Source of the DNA: Cloeon dipterum | Taxonomy: Eukaryota; Arthropoda; Insecta; Ephemeroptera; Baetidae | Direction: 5' to 3' | NCBI RefSeq assembly: GCF_949628265.1 | Contig: NC_088790.1 | Span: forward strand, 29,516,545-29,580,544 | DNA: 64,000 nt | In this document: positions 32,601 to 47,600 of the stretch, one piece after another | Numbering within the stretch: position 1 is the stretch's first letter | Layout: each line of letters begins with the position of its first letter | Translations under genes and position numbers: made by a program | The notes under the pieces: generated by a model | Told to the model about the DNA's origin: nothing | Seen by the model: only the letters and a program-made list of their open reading frames with translations | Database searches by the model: none

Positions 32601-35600
32601 CAAGAAAATATGGTTAAAATAAGCGATGAAAATGTTACAAAAACTCAAATTGATCATCAATACAATTTTTAGAAAAAAATAAATCAACTGCTAAAAAGTC
32701 CAAGTAATTTCTAAATTCTAAAATAGTAAATAATAGTTTTTCATGTCCGTAAATAACACGAAGCGATTTAAATCAATGTTGAGGCTATTAGTTGCGTCAA
32801 AGGTGGTCAGATAATAGCCTTTCACCGCGGCTATTCGGCAATCGAGATGCCATCGGCGTGCATCGGCCGATTTAAAAATGCTCTATCGCAATTCACGCGT
32901 GCAGTCCACCCCTTGCGGTCAAATTTAACCGCACAAATGCCAGCCGACCATGCGACGACGACGAGCGACGACCCAGCAATTTTTATGATTGCACGTGGCT
33001 AAAAGGCTTCCCTTCAAATGTCAAGTTTTCCCATCCCACCACCTTAAATCAAACGGGAGCGAAAACCCGCCGCGACTATATAGCTATTATGCAAGGCGGA
33101 CGTGAGAACACTTTTGGCACAGCTTCAGCCACTATGCTATTTTTTATTTATAAGCAGAGACGTTTTGTTTTGCCGGCTTTTTATTTCGTCTGGCCCACTC
33201 TTTAAAATCGTATCAAGCGACAACAATGCGCCTGGCACATATTACCTCCTCGATCTCTGGCTGATTTTACTTGCGGTTTGACTTGAAGAATTTAATTTTG
33301 GTTCGCAGATTTTTTTTGATGAAAAAATTAATTTAAAAAATTGATTTTTGCTTCGGTGTTTAGCTCAAAATCATCTATCAACGGGGGCTGGGTTTCGTTA
33401 TGTGTTGTTTCCCGCCGGTCAGAAGTCAATATGGCGTCGAAATAATGGAGGTCAATCCAGTCGGCCAATCAGAAGCGTCGAAAAAGAGGCGTGCCGACCT
33501 AATAATATCATTCCTGCGTATTTTGTTACATTTCTATTAGCCTGATGTGCCATCTAACCGTCGATTCGCCAATTACCGGACTAATCAGCTGTTAATAAAG
33601 AAATAACAACAAAAATATTCATTCTGCTGAAGCCATTTTCATGATAAATTTTCAAAGTTAATCTCAACTTTCCCGCCGTACACTACCAGACGCCATATCT
33701 GTGACCCCGGTGTCAGCTAATTAATTGTTTATTGATTTTAAGGAAAATAATCAGTACTTAATCGGTGTATAAAGGTTCATTTCCACAAATTTACCGTAAT
33801 TTTTAAAATTTGTGGAATTTTAAATTGAAAAACGTGTTGCTTTGGATTCCCCGGGAGAACGGAACTCTGGAAAGGCGCGTAACTAGCAAGAATTTTGAAA
33901 TAGGGGCGTGTTTCCCGGGTAATTTTAAAAAGAAGGCGTGGCGGGTTTTGCAAAACGCAGGAAATTGACGTTTTTACTGAGATTATCAGCTAATTTCCGA
34001 AATAACGGAGCATTATTTGTTTTCCTCAAGCCAGGAAAAATCTAAAATCTCTCAATTTTTATTTTATTTTGAATTTTTAGCACACTAAAATAATTTGTGT
34101 AAATATGTAGCGTTTAATTTTCTTTTCGAATAACGTTGTTTGATTTTTAAGTCTTTATGTCTCTGTCTGGTCAAGAGAAGAGAGTGATGACTTACTCGGT
34201 GCGATTGGCACGATTTAATCCGGAAATCAGGGCCTTTTTCTTTTTCTTTGGTGAAGGAAAGTGTCGCACAAGACGGCATATGTGTTCCTTGACTGTCCCA
34301 CGATATATATGCAGATTAGCGAGCGAGTTGAATACACAAATAGTTTTTCAGCTTCTGCAAATGGAAACGGCCTATTACAGAGAAAGCTAGCTTGCTTGCT
34401 TGTTAGTTTGCTGCTGACTTGATTGCTTTACTTTTGAATCAAGATAATAATTGCCGTCAATCTTCTTGTTAGCTACCTGATCTTTCTCACCGCAAACTAG
34501 AACTGAAATAAATAATGTTAATTAGAAAAAATGTCTCAGCTTTTGTAAAATGTTTATTTTAATTATTATAACAGATAAAAAATTCAAATCTGATGAAATA
34601 TGCGAAAGGATTCAGATGTTAAATTAAAAAATAAAATTCTACAGCATTCTTATATTTAAAAAAACATCAATTTTTGATAAAATTTTAACATTTTTACTAT
34701 TTAAATTATTATTAAAATAGATGTTAATTAATTTTTATAAATTTCCTTTGGTATTTCAGATCACCATTAGATTTACCAAGACAATACAGACAGATGTGAT
34801 ATTGTGAATTAAATTTTTCTTTCATAACTAAATAAGCCCAAATAAAGTGAAACTTTAGATAAATAGTCAATGAAACAATATTTAACAAGAGAGAAATAAT
34901 TGTCACGCACTCATTAGAACAAGAAAGTGCGAGCAGTGTTGAGTGTGTGTGTGTGTGTATTAATGCGGCGATGAAAACGGCGACATAAAATTGGTACAAT
35001 CTGTCGCACAGAGCGAGATTTCTCTCTTTGCCGCCACGCACACTGCTCTCTCGGCGTTTGCTCATTTCTCGTTTCGACAACAATGCGCGAAAAACAATCG
35101 AGGAATTCGGCAGCAGCAGCAGGCCGTGGTAATCGTCGTGTCGCACTTGCTGGCTATGAAATTCTGAAATGAGAAGAAGATGCGCGCTGGTGTTGCCGCC
35201 GCTGCTGCGTGGTATTTTATTTTTTCTCTCCGGGAACCTGCTAACCCACATTCGCGCCCGCGTATTGTTGCTGTGGAATTTATTTCCACGCAGCCTCGCA
35301 GCCGCTGCTGGACGCGCTTTCAAATCGGCCGAATTTATGCGCACGTTCGAGAAATTCGAGTTTAATTCTAATCGATCTAGCTCGACCCTGATTTTAAGCC
35401 AGAGACACAGGAATGATTGTCTTATATTATATGGATGGACGGTAGTTTGTGTGTTTGATCTTTTGATCTTGACTCTGCTTGGCAGTCCGTTACTCGAGAG
35501 TTGAGTTCATTCAGGAATTTTGTGGTTGTTTGTTTACGCTTGTACCGCGAGTATGCATGAAATGTCTCGATAAAACGGGAGATTTTTTACTTCCTATGCA

Positions 35601-38600
35601 TCGGAACTCTTGATTAACATCAACGATTGGATCTAGGCATATTTTTTCTTTTATAAACAGTTTTTTTTAAAGAAAATCCTACAAATTTTTAATTAAAATG
35701 TCTGTTAATCTGCTTACTACCTGACTTTTTTTTCTCCACTGGTTTTTACCACTCAATATTTATCAATTTCTTGTGCAAGAAATGGATTTTTTCCATATTT
35801 CCCTGTGAAAATCTAAAATTTGCGGTTGGAGTGCTCAACATTTCCTCTACCGTGCAGATTTTTTCTTTTAAATTGCCATTTTTTGCCTCAATTTCTCCAA
35901 AAATTTATCTCTGACAATTTTTTAAGTCGAGCTCATTAGAAAATTATTGAAAACTGAGATGCAAACATATTGCCTGCAAGAAACTGGTTAAAATTAATTG
36001 AAAAAAACCCGCTGTTTAACACTGAACTGCATTTTTTTTAAATGTGGGGTTCTTGCAACCCTGTTTGTAAGTGTGCTTAAAAAATGTGTTGCGAAAAGCC
36101 AGGGAATTATTTTTAATTTGGATAATTTGTTATTAATTTTTGTTTGATCAATTCAAATAATTAAAAGAAATACACAAGGCAACAAAAACTCATTTTTATC
36201 AGAATGAAGAGCACAAAATTTTCTTCGCTTGAGACAGACAGTGTTAAAGAGGGCAGCGATACTGCAAAAATCCGGAAAATCCTTGTCTTTAATGAATAAA
36301 ATCGTCTCTTAGAATTCAGTTAAAGCCAACATTGACCTAGGTAGCAGTGAAATGTTTTGAAAATAGTGGCTGAAAAGTTAACATGCTTTTCAAATGGTGA
36401 GGACTGTCTCCTTACTTGAAATCCTCATTTTATTTCACAACAAAGAGTTTCCCTAAAACGCTGTTGGACAGATCACGGCGAGAACAATCGAAATCTGCCT
36501 AGAAAATGTGGTCAAGCGCTTTTTATTTTCCTTTTTTTATTATTGCAAATTGTAGAACAGATTTGTTTATTGCATGCAACAATTTAAATAATTTCCAATT
36601 GTTTCCTTTGTGTCATGCCAATTATTGCGATAGAAATTTTATTAAAAAAACCACAGCTGCATTTTTCTCACCGTCATTTTTCACATCTTCATTATAAATT
36701 TTCTAGTAATATTATCATCATCAAAACCACACACTTAAATGGTACGAATCCTGAATCCGTGAATCAGCAGGAGTGGCAATTTAGTAAATGGGGCACAAAA
36801 CGCGCGGCGTTCGACCTTGTGACCCTTATGCGAGATGCGACGACAATAATCATTCTTTCCCGTTGCGCGCGGGGCTCTATCAAAGAAAAGGTAATTGAAC
36901 CTGGCGCGGCGGCAGCTATGGAGAGGCAATAAAATTAGGCGGTGCGTATATATACGTGTATTTATTATCATAATCATTGTTGTGCCGTGAGAACAGCAGT
37001 CTTTCAGCTCAATTATTGGATCCCCTGCCCTGCGCGTGTAACAATAAGGCCGCTGCACATTTCGGGCTGCAGTATTTTATTTTCAGGTTGCTTACACGCC
37101 ACCTTCCTTCCTTCTTCTTCTCTCGACTGTGAATTCTTAATTTTTTTTTCTTTCATTCGCCCGCGCGTGTGCCATTTTCGGTATGCTCATCACGTTTTTT
37201 TTTCTCCGGAAGAGGCGCGCGAGTTTTACGTCGATTTGCATTTTCCTGCTGGGATCGTTCTTCCCCTTTCTCATTCGCGTTCGGTGATTTACAAGATTGT
37301 TCTTGCAGGAAGCCGAAGGGAAACTCGAATCTCGGCCCAACAGGCAGTGCAGGATATGCAGATGAAACGTGTTTCTAACTGCAAATCACCTTTTTGCATA
37401 AATTATTCCGCTGCTTCCTTAAGCAGGGTCGTCATTGAGAGTGAGAAATATTAATGACGCAAACGTACACGGAATATTTAAAATGTAAAAATTAGTTATT
37501 ACAATTTTCTAAATTCTAGAAAATACATGTAATTTAAATTCTTCAGGTTGCTTCATGTGGGCTTGTTTTTAACTGATTTTTTTCTAGTGGTCGTAGTTAT
37601 TTTGATTTTATAATTTTTTATAATAAAAAAATTGGTAAAATTAGTAAAATTACTGACGCAACAACAGATAAAAATTGTCGACCTCAACAGAAACACCCAA
37701 ATAGCACAGTCCTATATATATTTAATTGTGCCTCCATCATTTCATAATTGCACAGAACAATAAACCCTTTTTTGTGGTTATAATGATCGTATAAAGTTTT
37801 ATTACTTTTTATCTATGCCCTATGGGCGGGAACGTATTTGAAAGTCGCTTTAAATTGCTGGAGATATAATAAATATTTTAATTTACTTTGTTCAAACATT
37901 TGTTTAAATCTAAAATATCCAGCCAGAGCCAGACAACCGATTGTTTATTTTTATTTGGTGAAAACCCGCCACTAATTTAACTTTCATCTCCCCTCAAATA
38001 ACACGTCATTGAATGGACCCTGATGTGTAAAAGAAGACTAATAAATATTCTGTTAAAAAAATGATAAATATGGAATGTAACTATTTTTATGTTAAATTTT
38101 ATAATTTAATATTTTCGAAAACTTGATTTTGCGGAAAAAATTAATTGAACATTTGTTTGGGATAGTTACGTTTTTTTATCATTTATAAAATAATTTCGTA
38201 TTTTAATTCTAAAAGTCTAGTTCTTTCAATATTTATCATTCTCAGTACAGGGAAATTAATTCCACGCTGAAATTCTTTTTATTTAACCACATTGTCTTCT
38301 AAAGTTAACGTTTTTACGGGTTCTGATGGTCTTATCTGACCTTATTGGCGCCTCCAAGCTTGTCCCGAGAGGAAAAGGTCTCTAAATTTGTAAAATCTCC
38401 AGGTGGTTTTAATTTGAAAGTTGTTGGTCGTTTAAATAGGCTTCTTCTAACACAAAGTTTGATGTTCTAACTTCATTACAATTCAAGATATCCTCAACTT
38501 TTGGAAGCTCCAGCGGGGGCCAGATTAAATTGGTTGCCACTGCGCAGATCCAAGATGGCGTCTGAATGTGGGAAACGAAAAGCTCTCTTTGGATTGCCGT

Positions 38601-41600
38601 ACGAGTGTCAAGATTTTGTTTTTACGATCCAAAAGACAAATGCAAATTATACGTCACAATATTGACCAAAACTGGATTCTTTTCACGTGACCGTTTTTTC
38701 GCGCCATACTCCACCGGACGCCATATCTGCGCGTCGCATGAATCTGGCCCCCGCTGGTACAAGCTCTGAAATTCTGTTATTCCGGGAAAATTCTGTTTTT
38801 TCAACACACCGAACACCTAAAAAATCTACTAAAAAATTAAATGGTGCTAAACAAAATGTTGAAAATTTCCGGTGATCACATTCGCCGTGCTAAGATTTTT
38901 TCTTTAACTTATTTAAAAACAATCAAAAAGTCCTTCACAAAAGAAAGTTCTAGGATTTATTCTTCCTCACAAAGCGTTGACTTGCAAAACCCGAACAATT
39001 ACTGTGAATCGTGTCTTTCTTTCGAACAGCAGAAAATACGTTTGAGGCGTGCAGAAAATGTGTCAAGAGGCGATTAGCAAAGCGCAAAACAATCTGCTCG
39101 CTGTGGCAGGCGTTCGACTCGGCATAAAAACGGCGTAATAGCGAATTCCCCTTTCTTTGTACTACTCTATGTATGCTATGCCGTCACAGCGCTTGAGAGA
39201 TGTTGTTTGCAAACCTCATTTTTGCGGTCTCGCGCGTACACACAGAAAAGAGGAGGCGTGGAGCTGGGTGTGGTGCAAAATATGCGCCGAGGAGATCGAG
39301 CCACAGGCGATCCGACGAAGAGAAACCCAAACGCGCGCGCACACCTGACCCCTAGAGCAGATTCTCTGTTGCTTCCGAGTGAAATCTAAGGATGCACTTT
39401 CCTTTATCGGAAATGTTTATTATTTTTAATTGTAATACATAAATATACTTTCTTGCCCCGGGCCCGCGAGAGCGACACGTGACAGCTGATTTTTTGATCG
39501 GTCACCAACCTGCCGGGAAGGTCGAGCCGGAAAACGTTTTGGAGAGAAATTCACACTCGTGCGCGATTTCTTCGCACGTTTTTGGCAGCTCCCAAAACCG
39601 ACGGCTGACAATTTCTCACAAGTGGGGTGCAGGCGCTCTCTCGCCCAGGGAAACTCGTCGCGGATCGACGAGTCGTGCTTTTCTCTCTTTAGCTAAATAA
39701 AAAATTAAACGATTTGAGCTGGAAAATATTATTTGTTTCTAACCAGCAGCAATGAAAATTTCTGTTTTTATTTATTTACTAACTGCTGATTAGCCCGGTA
39801 ATTGGCGAATCGACCGTTAGATGGCACATCAGGCTAAAGGAAATGTAACAAAATACGCGGGAATGAAATTATTAGGTCGGCACGCCTCTTTTTTGTCGCT
39901 TCTGATTGGCCGCTGGACTGTCTTCTGATTGGTCTCCATTTTTTCGACGCCATATTGACTTCTGACCGGCGGGAAACCAACACAGATCGCAACCCGGGCC
40001 CCCGGTGGGAATTACGACTGCGCAGAGGGTTTTAATTTGGGTCACGCATGCGCAGTGATGAGTTTCAGCCTCTCTGTGAGCTTAAGAAGCGATCTGAACT
40101 TACTGCGCATGTTTAAGATGCGCACAAGTTTACTGCGCAGCTCCAGAATTAGTTAATATTAAAACAACTATAAATTTCGACGCCATATTGACTTCTGACT
40201 GGCGGGAACCAACACAGATCGACACTTGACCCCCGGTTATAAGGAAAAAATAAAAAAATTAGATATTTTAATGATAATTGCAGGCAAAAAATCAACTAAA
40301 ATAAAGGCTAGAGGTCGTTAGAAATTTCATTTTAATTCCCTTACATTTTTACTGTTTCAACTAATGAACGTAAAGTTAATTAAATCATCTTAACACTCTC
40401 TCGTTAATGAAATTGTTTCTTTTACAACGAGTATATAACACTAACAAATTGGCTGGTGAATGAGTTGTTCCCTGGTGAGAATTAGCATACCGTGCACAGC
40501 ACAGCGGCTCTTTCCGTTCGGCCAATTTGCTGCAAGCTACACGCTGTCCCCCTGCGAGCGTGAGAATATCCGAGCAGCGCGCCGTGGTGAAATGACAAAA
40601 GTGGACACTCTCCGCCGAAACAATCAGAAAGTGTAGCAAAAAACGAAAACGGCGAGCACAATGGGAGAAGGAGCATTTTTGTTCGTTGCTCTTGTCAGGA
40701 CGACTCTTCAAAGAAAGCGTCCGCGCGACCACTGCGAAAAATCCGAATCCGGAGAAAGGACAGACAGGCAGGCAGACGTCGTGGAATGAAGGAATTTTGG
40801 TGCTTTTAGAGACGTGACACTGACGAAAATAGACGTTTTTGTGATGCAACAGAAAAATGCCGCCTCTACAAATGAATTTAGGAGGCGCAGTGCCTAAAAT
40901 ATTAATTTTCTCAAAATGCCATCTAAAAATTGTGTAAATGAGTAAAATTTAAAAAAAATTGTATAAGTTACTTTTATCTGTGAGGGAAAGAAGGAAATTT
41001 ATGAAACAAATATTTTTAATTGAAGTCCATAGAGTTTAAACAAAAAATTATATTTTACTAACACAAAATTTAAAAAATTGTAACAAATAAATTGAAAGTG
41101 GTGGATGTATACAACCTAAGTTTATAAATTAGAAATTCCATCCTATTAAGCCTAATAGTGGAGGTGTATAATTATTTTACTTGATAACTCCTTTTAAAGA
41201 AAACTATATACCAGGATGAATTACCATATCGCTAACTAGTTGTGTTCTACATCTGCGTTAATTAATTGGAAAAAGGGCTATTTTGCCAGAAACTGTGTCC
41301 TATATATATCAGTGCATAGATCGTCCACCAAAGATCAACAGGTTAAATTAAATACAGAATTATATGTGTGACTAAAATTTTACCAGAAATTGAAACTGTT
41401 TGTTAAAAAAAAAACGACAGAATTAAAATATAAAGCTTATTTATTTAGATGAAGCTTATTAAAACTGAACTAAAGGTTCATCTCATTCCACAATGATTAA
41501 CAAACTTTAAAAAATGTCCAAAAATATCAGACAAATCCTACAAGAAAAGTGTTTTGCGGTTAAAAAAGCAAATTATCCCATCGATACAGGGTGACAATTT

Positions 41601-44600
41601 AACGTTATTTAAATTGTTTGAAGCAATAAGCATTTAATTTGTTCTACAATTTGCAACATTAAAAAAATTCAAATTTTGTCAAATTTTCTCAGTTTGCAGC
41701 GCTTGACCACATTTTCTTGGCAGATTTCGATTCCTCGTCGGTGAGATCTGTCCAATAGCGTGTGAAACCTTTTAGGGAAACTCTTTGTTGTGAAATAAAA
41801 TAGGATTTCAAGCAAGGAGACAGTGCTAACTTTGCAGCCACTTTTCTCAAAAATTTATACTGCTATTTAGGTCAAATTTGGCTTCAACTCGATCCTAAGG
41901 GATGATTTCATGCATTGGAAACAAGGATTTTTCACTTTTAGGGTTTATCCGGAAATTCTGACTTAAATTTTTAGTTTTAATTTATTGCTTCAAACTTATT
42001 TTAAATAAAAAACGTCATCCATCTCCCATCAATCATGCTCCGGCCTTGATTTTATTAAAATTTGTATAATTTCTATCTTTCAGTCTGTGCCGCAATTGCC
42101 GTGCAAATTGCACTATAATTCTGAACAGAACGCAATTCAGATCTCGTCGGCTAATCGATGAATTCGAGAGTCGATGTAAATGGCCGTGCGAAATCAACGC
42201 GTCTCTCGAGTGTAATTGTGCCAATTAACGTAGCTGTTTTTGTTCTGCTCTTCTCACTCGTTGCTCACAATCACAATCAGGAAGCAGGTATAAACAAACA
42301 AACGAAACCGACCAGCAGCCGGCGCAAAGGAAAAGAAAAAAAACCCACTGTGTGCAGCCGCAGAGCGGAATCGGGGGCAAAAAAAATGCTTCCACGCCGC
42401 GCGGATGTGTGAAAAATCGAAAATATGAAACGGCAGAGGCAGAGACAGGAAGCATTCATTGGTGCAGTGCACCGCGATTTCGGCAGCAGGTGTGTGTGCT
42501 CTTTTCGCCCGCGGCCTGATTGTTTTGCCTGCGCAAATTTATTATTTCTTTCCGCGAGCGCATGCAGCAGTGAAAGAAAAGAGACTGCACGAATTAAAAG
42601 GATTTCATACTGTTGTGCTCTGGTTCTTGCATTTCTTTTGGCACTGAAATTATGTTTCTTAATCGAATTAAACTATTAAAAAAGTGAAATGTTGGCAGTG
42701 AAGATTTTCACTGCAAGTATTAACTTCAATGGATGATGTTCTACATAACAATAATTTATGATTTTTCTAATGACAATTTTTCTAATTTGACTTATAAATT
42801 TATTTTAAAAAAACTGCCAGCTGGTTATTTTTTCCAACCTCTACATAAGTTGCTAAAATTGCTGGAAATGGATTAAAAAGAAATAAATAAACTAAAGATA
42901 TTAAAAAATCTTCTGTCTACACTGCTAAAAATAAATTTGAGTGAATTACAGGCACAAATGCAACCTCGTGATCATACAATTAATTAGTCAATATTTATTT
43001 AAATACAACCTTTTAAATAAAAATGATGCAGGGGTAAAACTCCTGCCAATGAGTCTTACATTTTTTAACTTTTAGTAAAGTGCTTAAAAATTACGTTTGT
43101 TTGACGAACAGCTTGTCATTTTTGTGCTTAAATGCTTCCAAAAAAAACCAAAATTCTATCATTTTTAATTCACTTTCAAATGTACGGGTTTAAAATGCTT
43201 AAAATAGAATTAAAAAACAGATTGGTCTCTTCTAAATAATTTTTTTGCTACCTAAAAAGCAAACAATTTAATTTAAAGCTCTGTAAATATGTTTAAAAAT
43301 TCTTATCCACGCCAAAAAGACATTTTTTATTTTTAAATTTCTCTTAGGATTTAAACTATTTATTTACGAATAATAAAAACCTTAAAGATCGTCTTTGGCG
43401 AAGTTTCTGAGCGCACCAATCGATTCCTGAGGGTCGAATTTGGTCAAGTGGATATTTTTCCCGACCAAAAAGTGCAGCGCGACGTGTGAACTTTTTTTCC
43501 CGCCAAAACAATTTGAATGCAAGGAGTGCGCATGCGTCAGAGCTGGTTTGAGCACTTGCAGAGAGACCGCCTGTAAAAATGACTTCTTTGTCAGATCCAG
43601 CCAGTTCTCTCACGCATGCGCACTTCTCGCATTCAAATTGTTTTGGCGGGAAAAAAGTTCGCACGTCGCGCTGCACTTTTTTAACGGAAAAAATATCAAT
43701 TTTAACTGATTCGACCCTCAGGAATCGATTGGTGGGCTCAGAAACTGCGTCGAAGACGATCTGGAATGTAAAATAATTTATTTGCTCACATTTAAGTTTC
43801 AAGGATTAATATTATTTTCCCTTAGTATTGCAAACTGTAATTTGCAACACATTTTGTATACAATTTGCTCTTTCTATAGTGAAAAACTCTTTATTAATTC
43901 AATTAAACTCTAAACACAATGTCAGTTCAAGTAAACATTTGGCATTGAAGCGCCGCTTTCCGCTTTACAGCTGAGAAACGGTTGATTTCTTCATTTATTT
44001 CTTTCTTTCTCGCGAGCCTTGGCAACCTTCGCTTTTGGATGCTGCTAATGGACCCCGGCAAGAGCAAACCATATGCTATGCCAAAGAGACGCTTTGGCTT
44101 TTTATTCCTCCTTTAGCAAACGCTGGGTGCACCGCCGCACGAGTCGCCTCTGCCGCTAGCTGATGCTGTGTATTATTTATTTCGTTCCGTGCAGAGCCGG
44201 ACGGCGGATAATTTACCTTTCAGGTTTGCAAAGAACAAAACGCCCACGCTCGCCGCCGGATTGAAAGTGCACGGTGGCTCTCGGTTAAATCAAGGTTAAT
44301 CGCTCCGCGAATTAAATTCAATTGCAACTGATCGGCTTTCAAAGAATGCTGCCAGTTGGTGCATTTTTTCTATGCTTCAAAATTAATATAATTTATTTTC
44401 TGAAAGGGGATCGGTCGATTCAGGGCGGAAATTGAAAATTAACAATTTGTTCTACAATTTTTAATATTAAAAAATGATAAAATTAGAATTTTTCTAAAAT
44501 TTCCATCGTTTGAGAACGTTTTCTTGGTAGATTTCTTTTCCTCTCGTCGAGATCTGTCCAACAGCGTTTGAAACCTTTTAGGGAAACTCTTTGTTAGGAA

Positions 44601-47600
44601 ATAAAAATAGGATTTCAAGTAAGGAGACAGTCGTCCTCTCCATTGCTAATTTTGCAGGCACTTTTCTCAAAAATTATTAGCCCAATTTTGGTTTCAACTT
44701 TATATGCGTTGGTAAGAATTATTTTCCAGGCTTTTGCAATATATAACCTGTCTCAAACTAAAAGATTTGAATTAATGTGAAAATCGACTTAAATTTGTGC
44801 ACTTTCAAGATTGTATTTTGAGAATAATCTATTTAATATCCATTTAATCAACATATTTGTGACTTAGGGCATGCTTCGAGATTTTAATTTATTATCTTTG
44901 TTCAATTTTAATTGTTGGCCGTGCATTTTATACGATTTTGTTCTAAATAATAAATTTATTTAATAAATAAACAGGAAAAATAAAAACAACATTACACAGA
45001 CAAATTTATGAAATTTTAATTTAATTAAATTAAAAAATGGCTTTCTAGCTCTGTGCTGAAACAGCCATTGTGCAATATGAAAGTGTGTTTTTAAGTTTTT
45101 CTCTCAGATGCATTTGTTAATAGCCTTTGAACAATACGTTATGTAGGAGAATTCTTAAACAAACAACGAGTAAAATGCTTTTCTGCTTGAGAGCTGAATG
45201 CATTGATTTTTTTTTAAACTTTAATATACCACAAAAGCGCGAGGATTTACAAGTAAAAAACATGATTTTTGTTTACGTTTATTTCAATAAAAAAGGAAAT
45301 AATTAAAAAAAATATGAGCTAATTAATTTGACTGAAAAAAGAGACTGAAATTTTAAGATTTTCATTTTCTAGAGTCAATAAAATTATCGCTTTTATGTCA
45401 ACGAATCATAATTTTATTTTAGATGGTTTTAAATTATTTTAACGATTGGGAAAGGTCAGGAAAAAAATTTGCCACGCGCTTAATTAAAACCGAGTAAATC
45501 AGTAAATCGTAATTAAATAAAATCGCTTTTAACCCACCATATTATTCTTGATTAGTTTGCCTATCGAGAGCAGAAATTTGAAAAGTTAAAAATTCCTGGT
45601 CTCTGGTCTAAAATTTGAATTTAAAGTGGAATGATACTGGGCAACAATTGAAAATTATTGAAATTATTGGATGCCTTAAAACAATTGACCGATAAACAAT
45701 TTGTTCAACAATTTGCAATAATAAAAAAGGACATTCCTACAGTAAAAATTCAAATATTGCCAATTTTCTCCAAAAGTTAGAGTGCTTGAACGTATTTTCT
45801 TGGCATTTTTCGATTCCTCTCGTCGAGATCTGTTCAACGGTGTATGCCACTTATTGCGGAAACTCTTGGTTTTGAAATTAAATCGGATTTCAAGTAAGGA
45901 GACAGCCATTGCCATTTGAAAAGCACGCTAACTTTCCAGCCAATTTTCTCAAAAAATTACAGCGCTCCTTAGGTCAATTTAGTCTTTAACTGAATCAAAA
46001 GGGATGAGTTTATGCATTGGCAACAAGCATTTTCCAGGCTTTTCCAGTATCATTCCTCTTTAAATGAACCATTTTCCTTTTTTTTATTAAAATTCCCTTA
46101 AAAGCAGAGTTTTTACGAATAAAATGAATTTGTGCTCTTCACAGAGAGCTCAAAGGCATGAAAATTAGTCTTTTCGATCCGTCGCAGGTCGCAGCGTCCG
46201 GTATTGACGTCAATTCGCGTTTCCAAGAATCGGCGAGAAGAAAAGCAGTGCCGTGAAACAACACTTTCGCTGCCAGGGAAGGAATCAAGGATAATGCACT
46301 CGATCGGCGTGTGTGTGTGTATTGTGCAGACGTAAAATAAAAGTGCTGGCTGGCTCGGCGGCGGCGGCGGCGGCCGCTCGAGATCAGGTTAGGCCAGTCC
46401 TTGCAGCACAGCACACTCTGAAGCCCAAGCCGAGAGTTGGCGGTGCGTGTGGGAGGCGCATTATGTATTTCGCCTGCTCTCTCTCTCAGTCTCGCAGAGC
46501 CAAAGAACCAAACGAGACCCTTATTAGGCGAGCGCGAGCACCGTAGACGAATTAACGGCTTTCTCGCGCGCTGAAAAATTGCATTATTATACACTTTGAG
46601 ACACACGAGACCGAATAGGAAAATCAACTCGAGACGAGAACGACAATTAATTAATTATGCTGGGAATTTTTAACCTCACTCAGCAAGCGGCCAATTGAGT
46701 GGATTTTTTTTTATTTAAAGAGGAATGATACTGGAAAAGCCTGGAAAATGCTTGTTGCCAATGCATAAACTCATCCCTTAGGATTCAGTTCAAGCCTAAA
46801 TTGACCTAAGAAGCTCTGAAATTTTTGGAGAAAATTGGCTGGAAAGTTAGCGTGCTTTTCAAATGGTAATGGCTGTCTCCTTACTTGAAATCAGATTTAA
46901 TTTCAAAAGCAAGAGTTTCCCCAATAAGTGGCATACACAATTGGACAGATCTCGACGAGAGGAATCGGAATATGCCGAGAAAATATGTTTAAGCACTGGA
47001 AATTTCGGAGAAAATTGGCAAAATTTGAATTTTAATTCTAGGAAGGTCCTTTTTTATTATTGCAAATTGTTGAACAAATTGTTTATCGGTCAATTGTTTA
47101 AGGCATCCAACAATTCAAATAATTTTCAATTGTTGCCCTGTATCATTCCACTTTAAAAGACGATTGACTGCAAAAGGCTTTTTAGAAAAGTGGCTGCAAA
47201 GTTAGCACTGTCTCCTTACTTGAAATCCTTTTTTATTTCACTGAGAAAGAGTTTCCTTTAGAGGTTTCGTACGCTGTTGGACAGATCTCGACGATAGGAA
47301 TCGAAATCTGTCAAGAAAATGTGCTCAAATTTTGGTGAAAATCCGAGAAATTGGAATTTTACTGCAAATTGTGTGTCAATCAACTGCTTTTTGCATCCAA
47401 CATTTCAAATAATTTCCAATTGTCTCTCTGTAAGTGCTAACCTCCATAAAATCATTGTTTTTAAATCAATAATTTATCCCTCATGATTCAGTTGCAGCTA
47501 AAATGGACCTAGGTTCAGCAATTTTTTATTATTATTTATTTATTTTATTTTTTGTTCATATTTTTTTTGTAAAGGATCGTTTTAGCTTTATTTTGTTGTG

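Noticed and set aside
34724-35344. 206-codon minus-strand ORF in the calpain intron
   Set aside because: Composition follows the local GC patch and GT repeat, has no motif, and ORFs of similar size overlap on the other strand.
40385-40849. 154-codon minus-strand ORF
   Set aside because: No domain, no splice context, not repeated elsewhere.
43356-43802. 148-codon minus-strand ORF
   Set aside because: It spans the foldback family D element, and its two halves are translations of inverted copies of the same sequence.
46139-46627. 162-codon minus-strand ORF
   Set aside because: Built over GGC and GT repeats, so low complexity.
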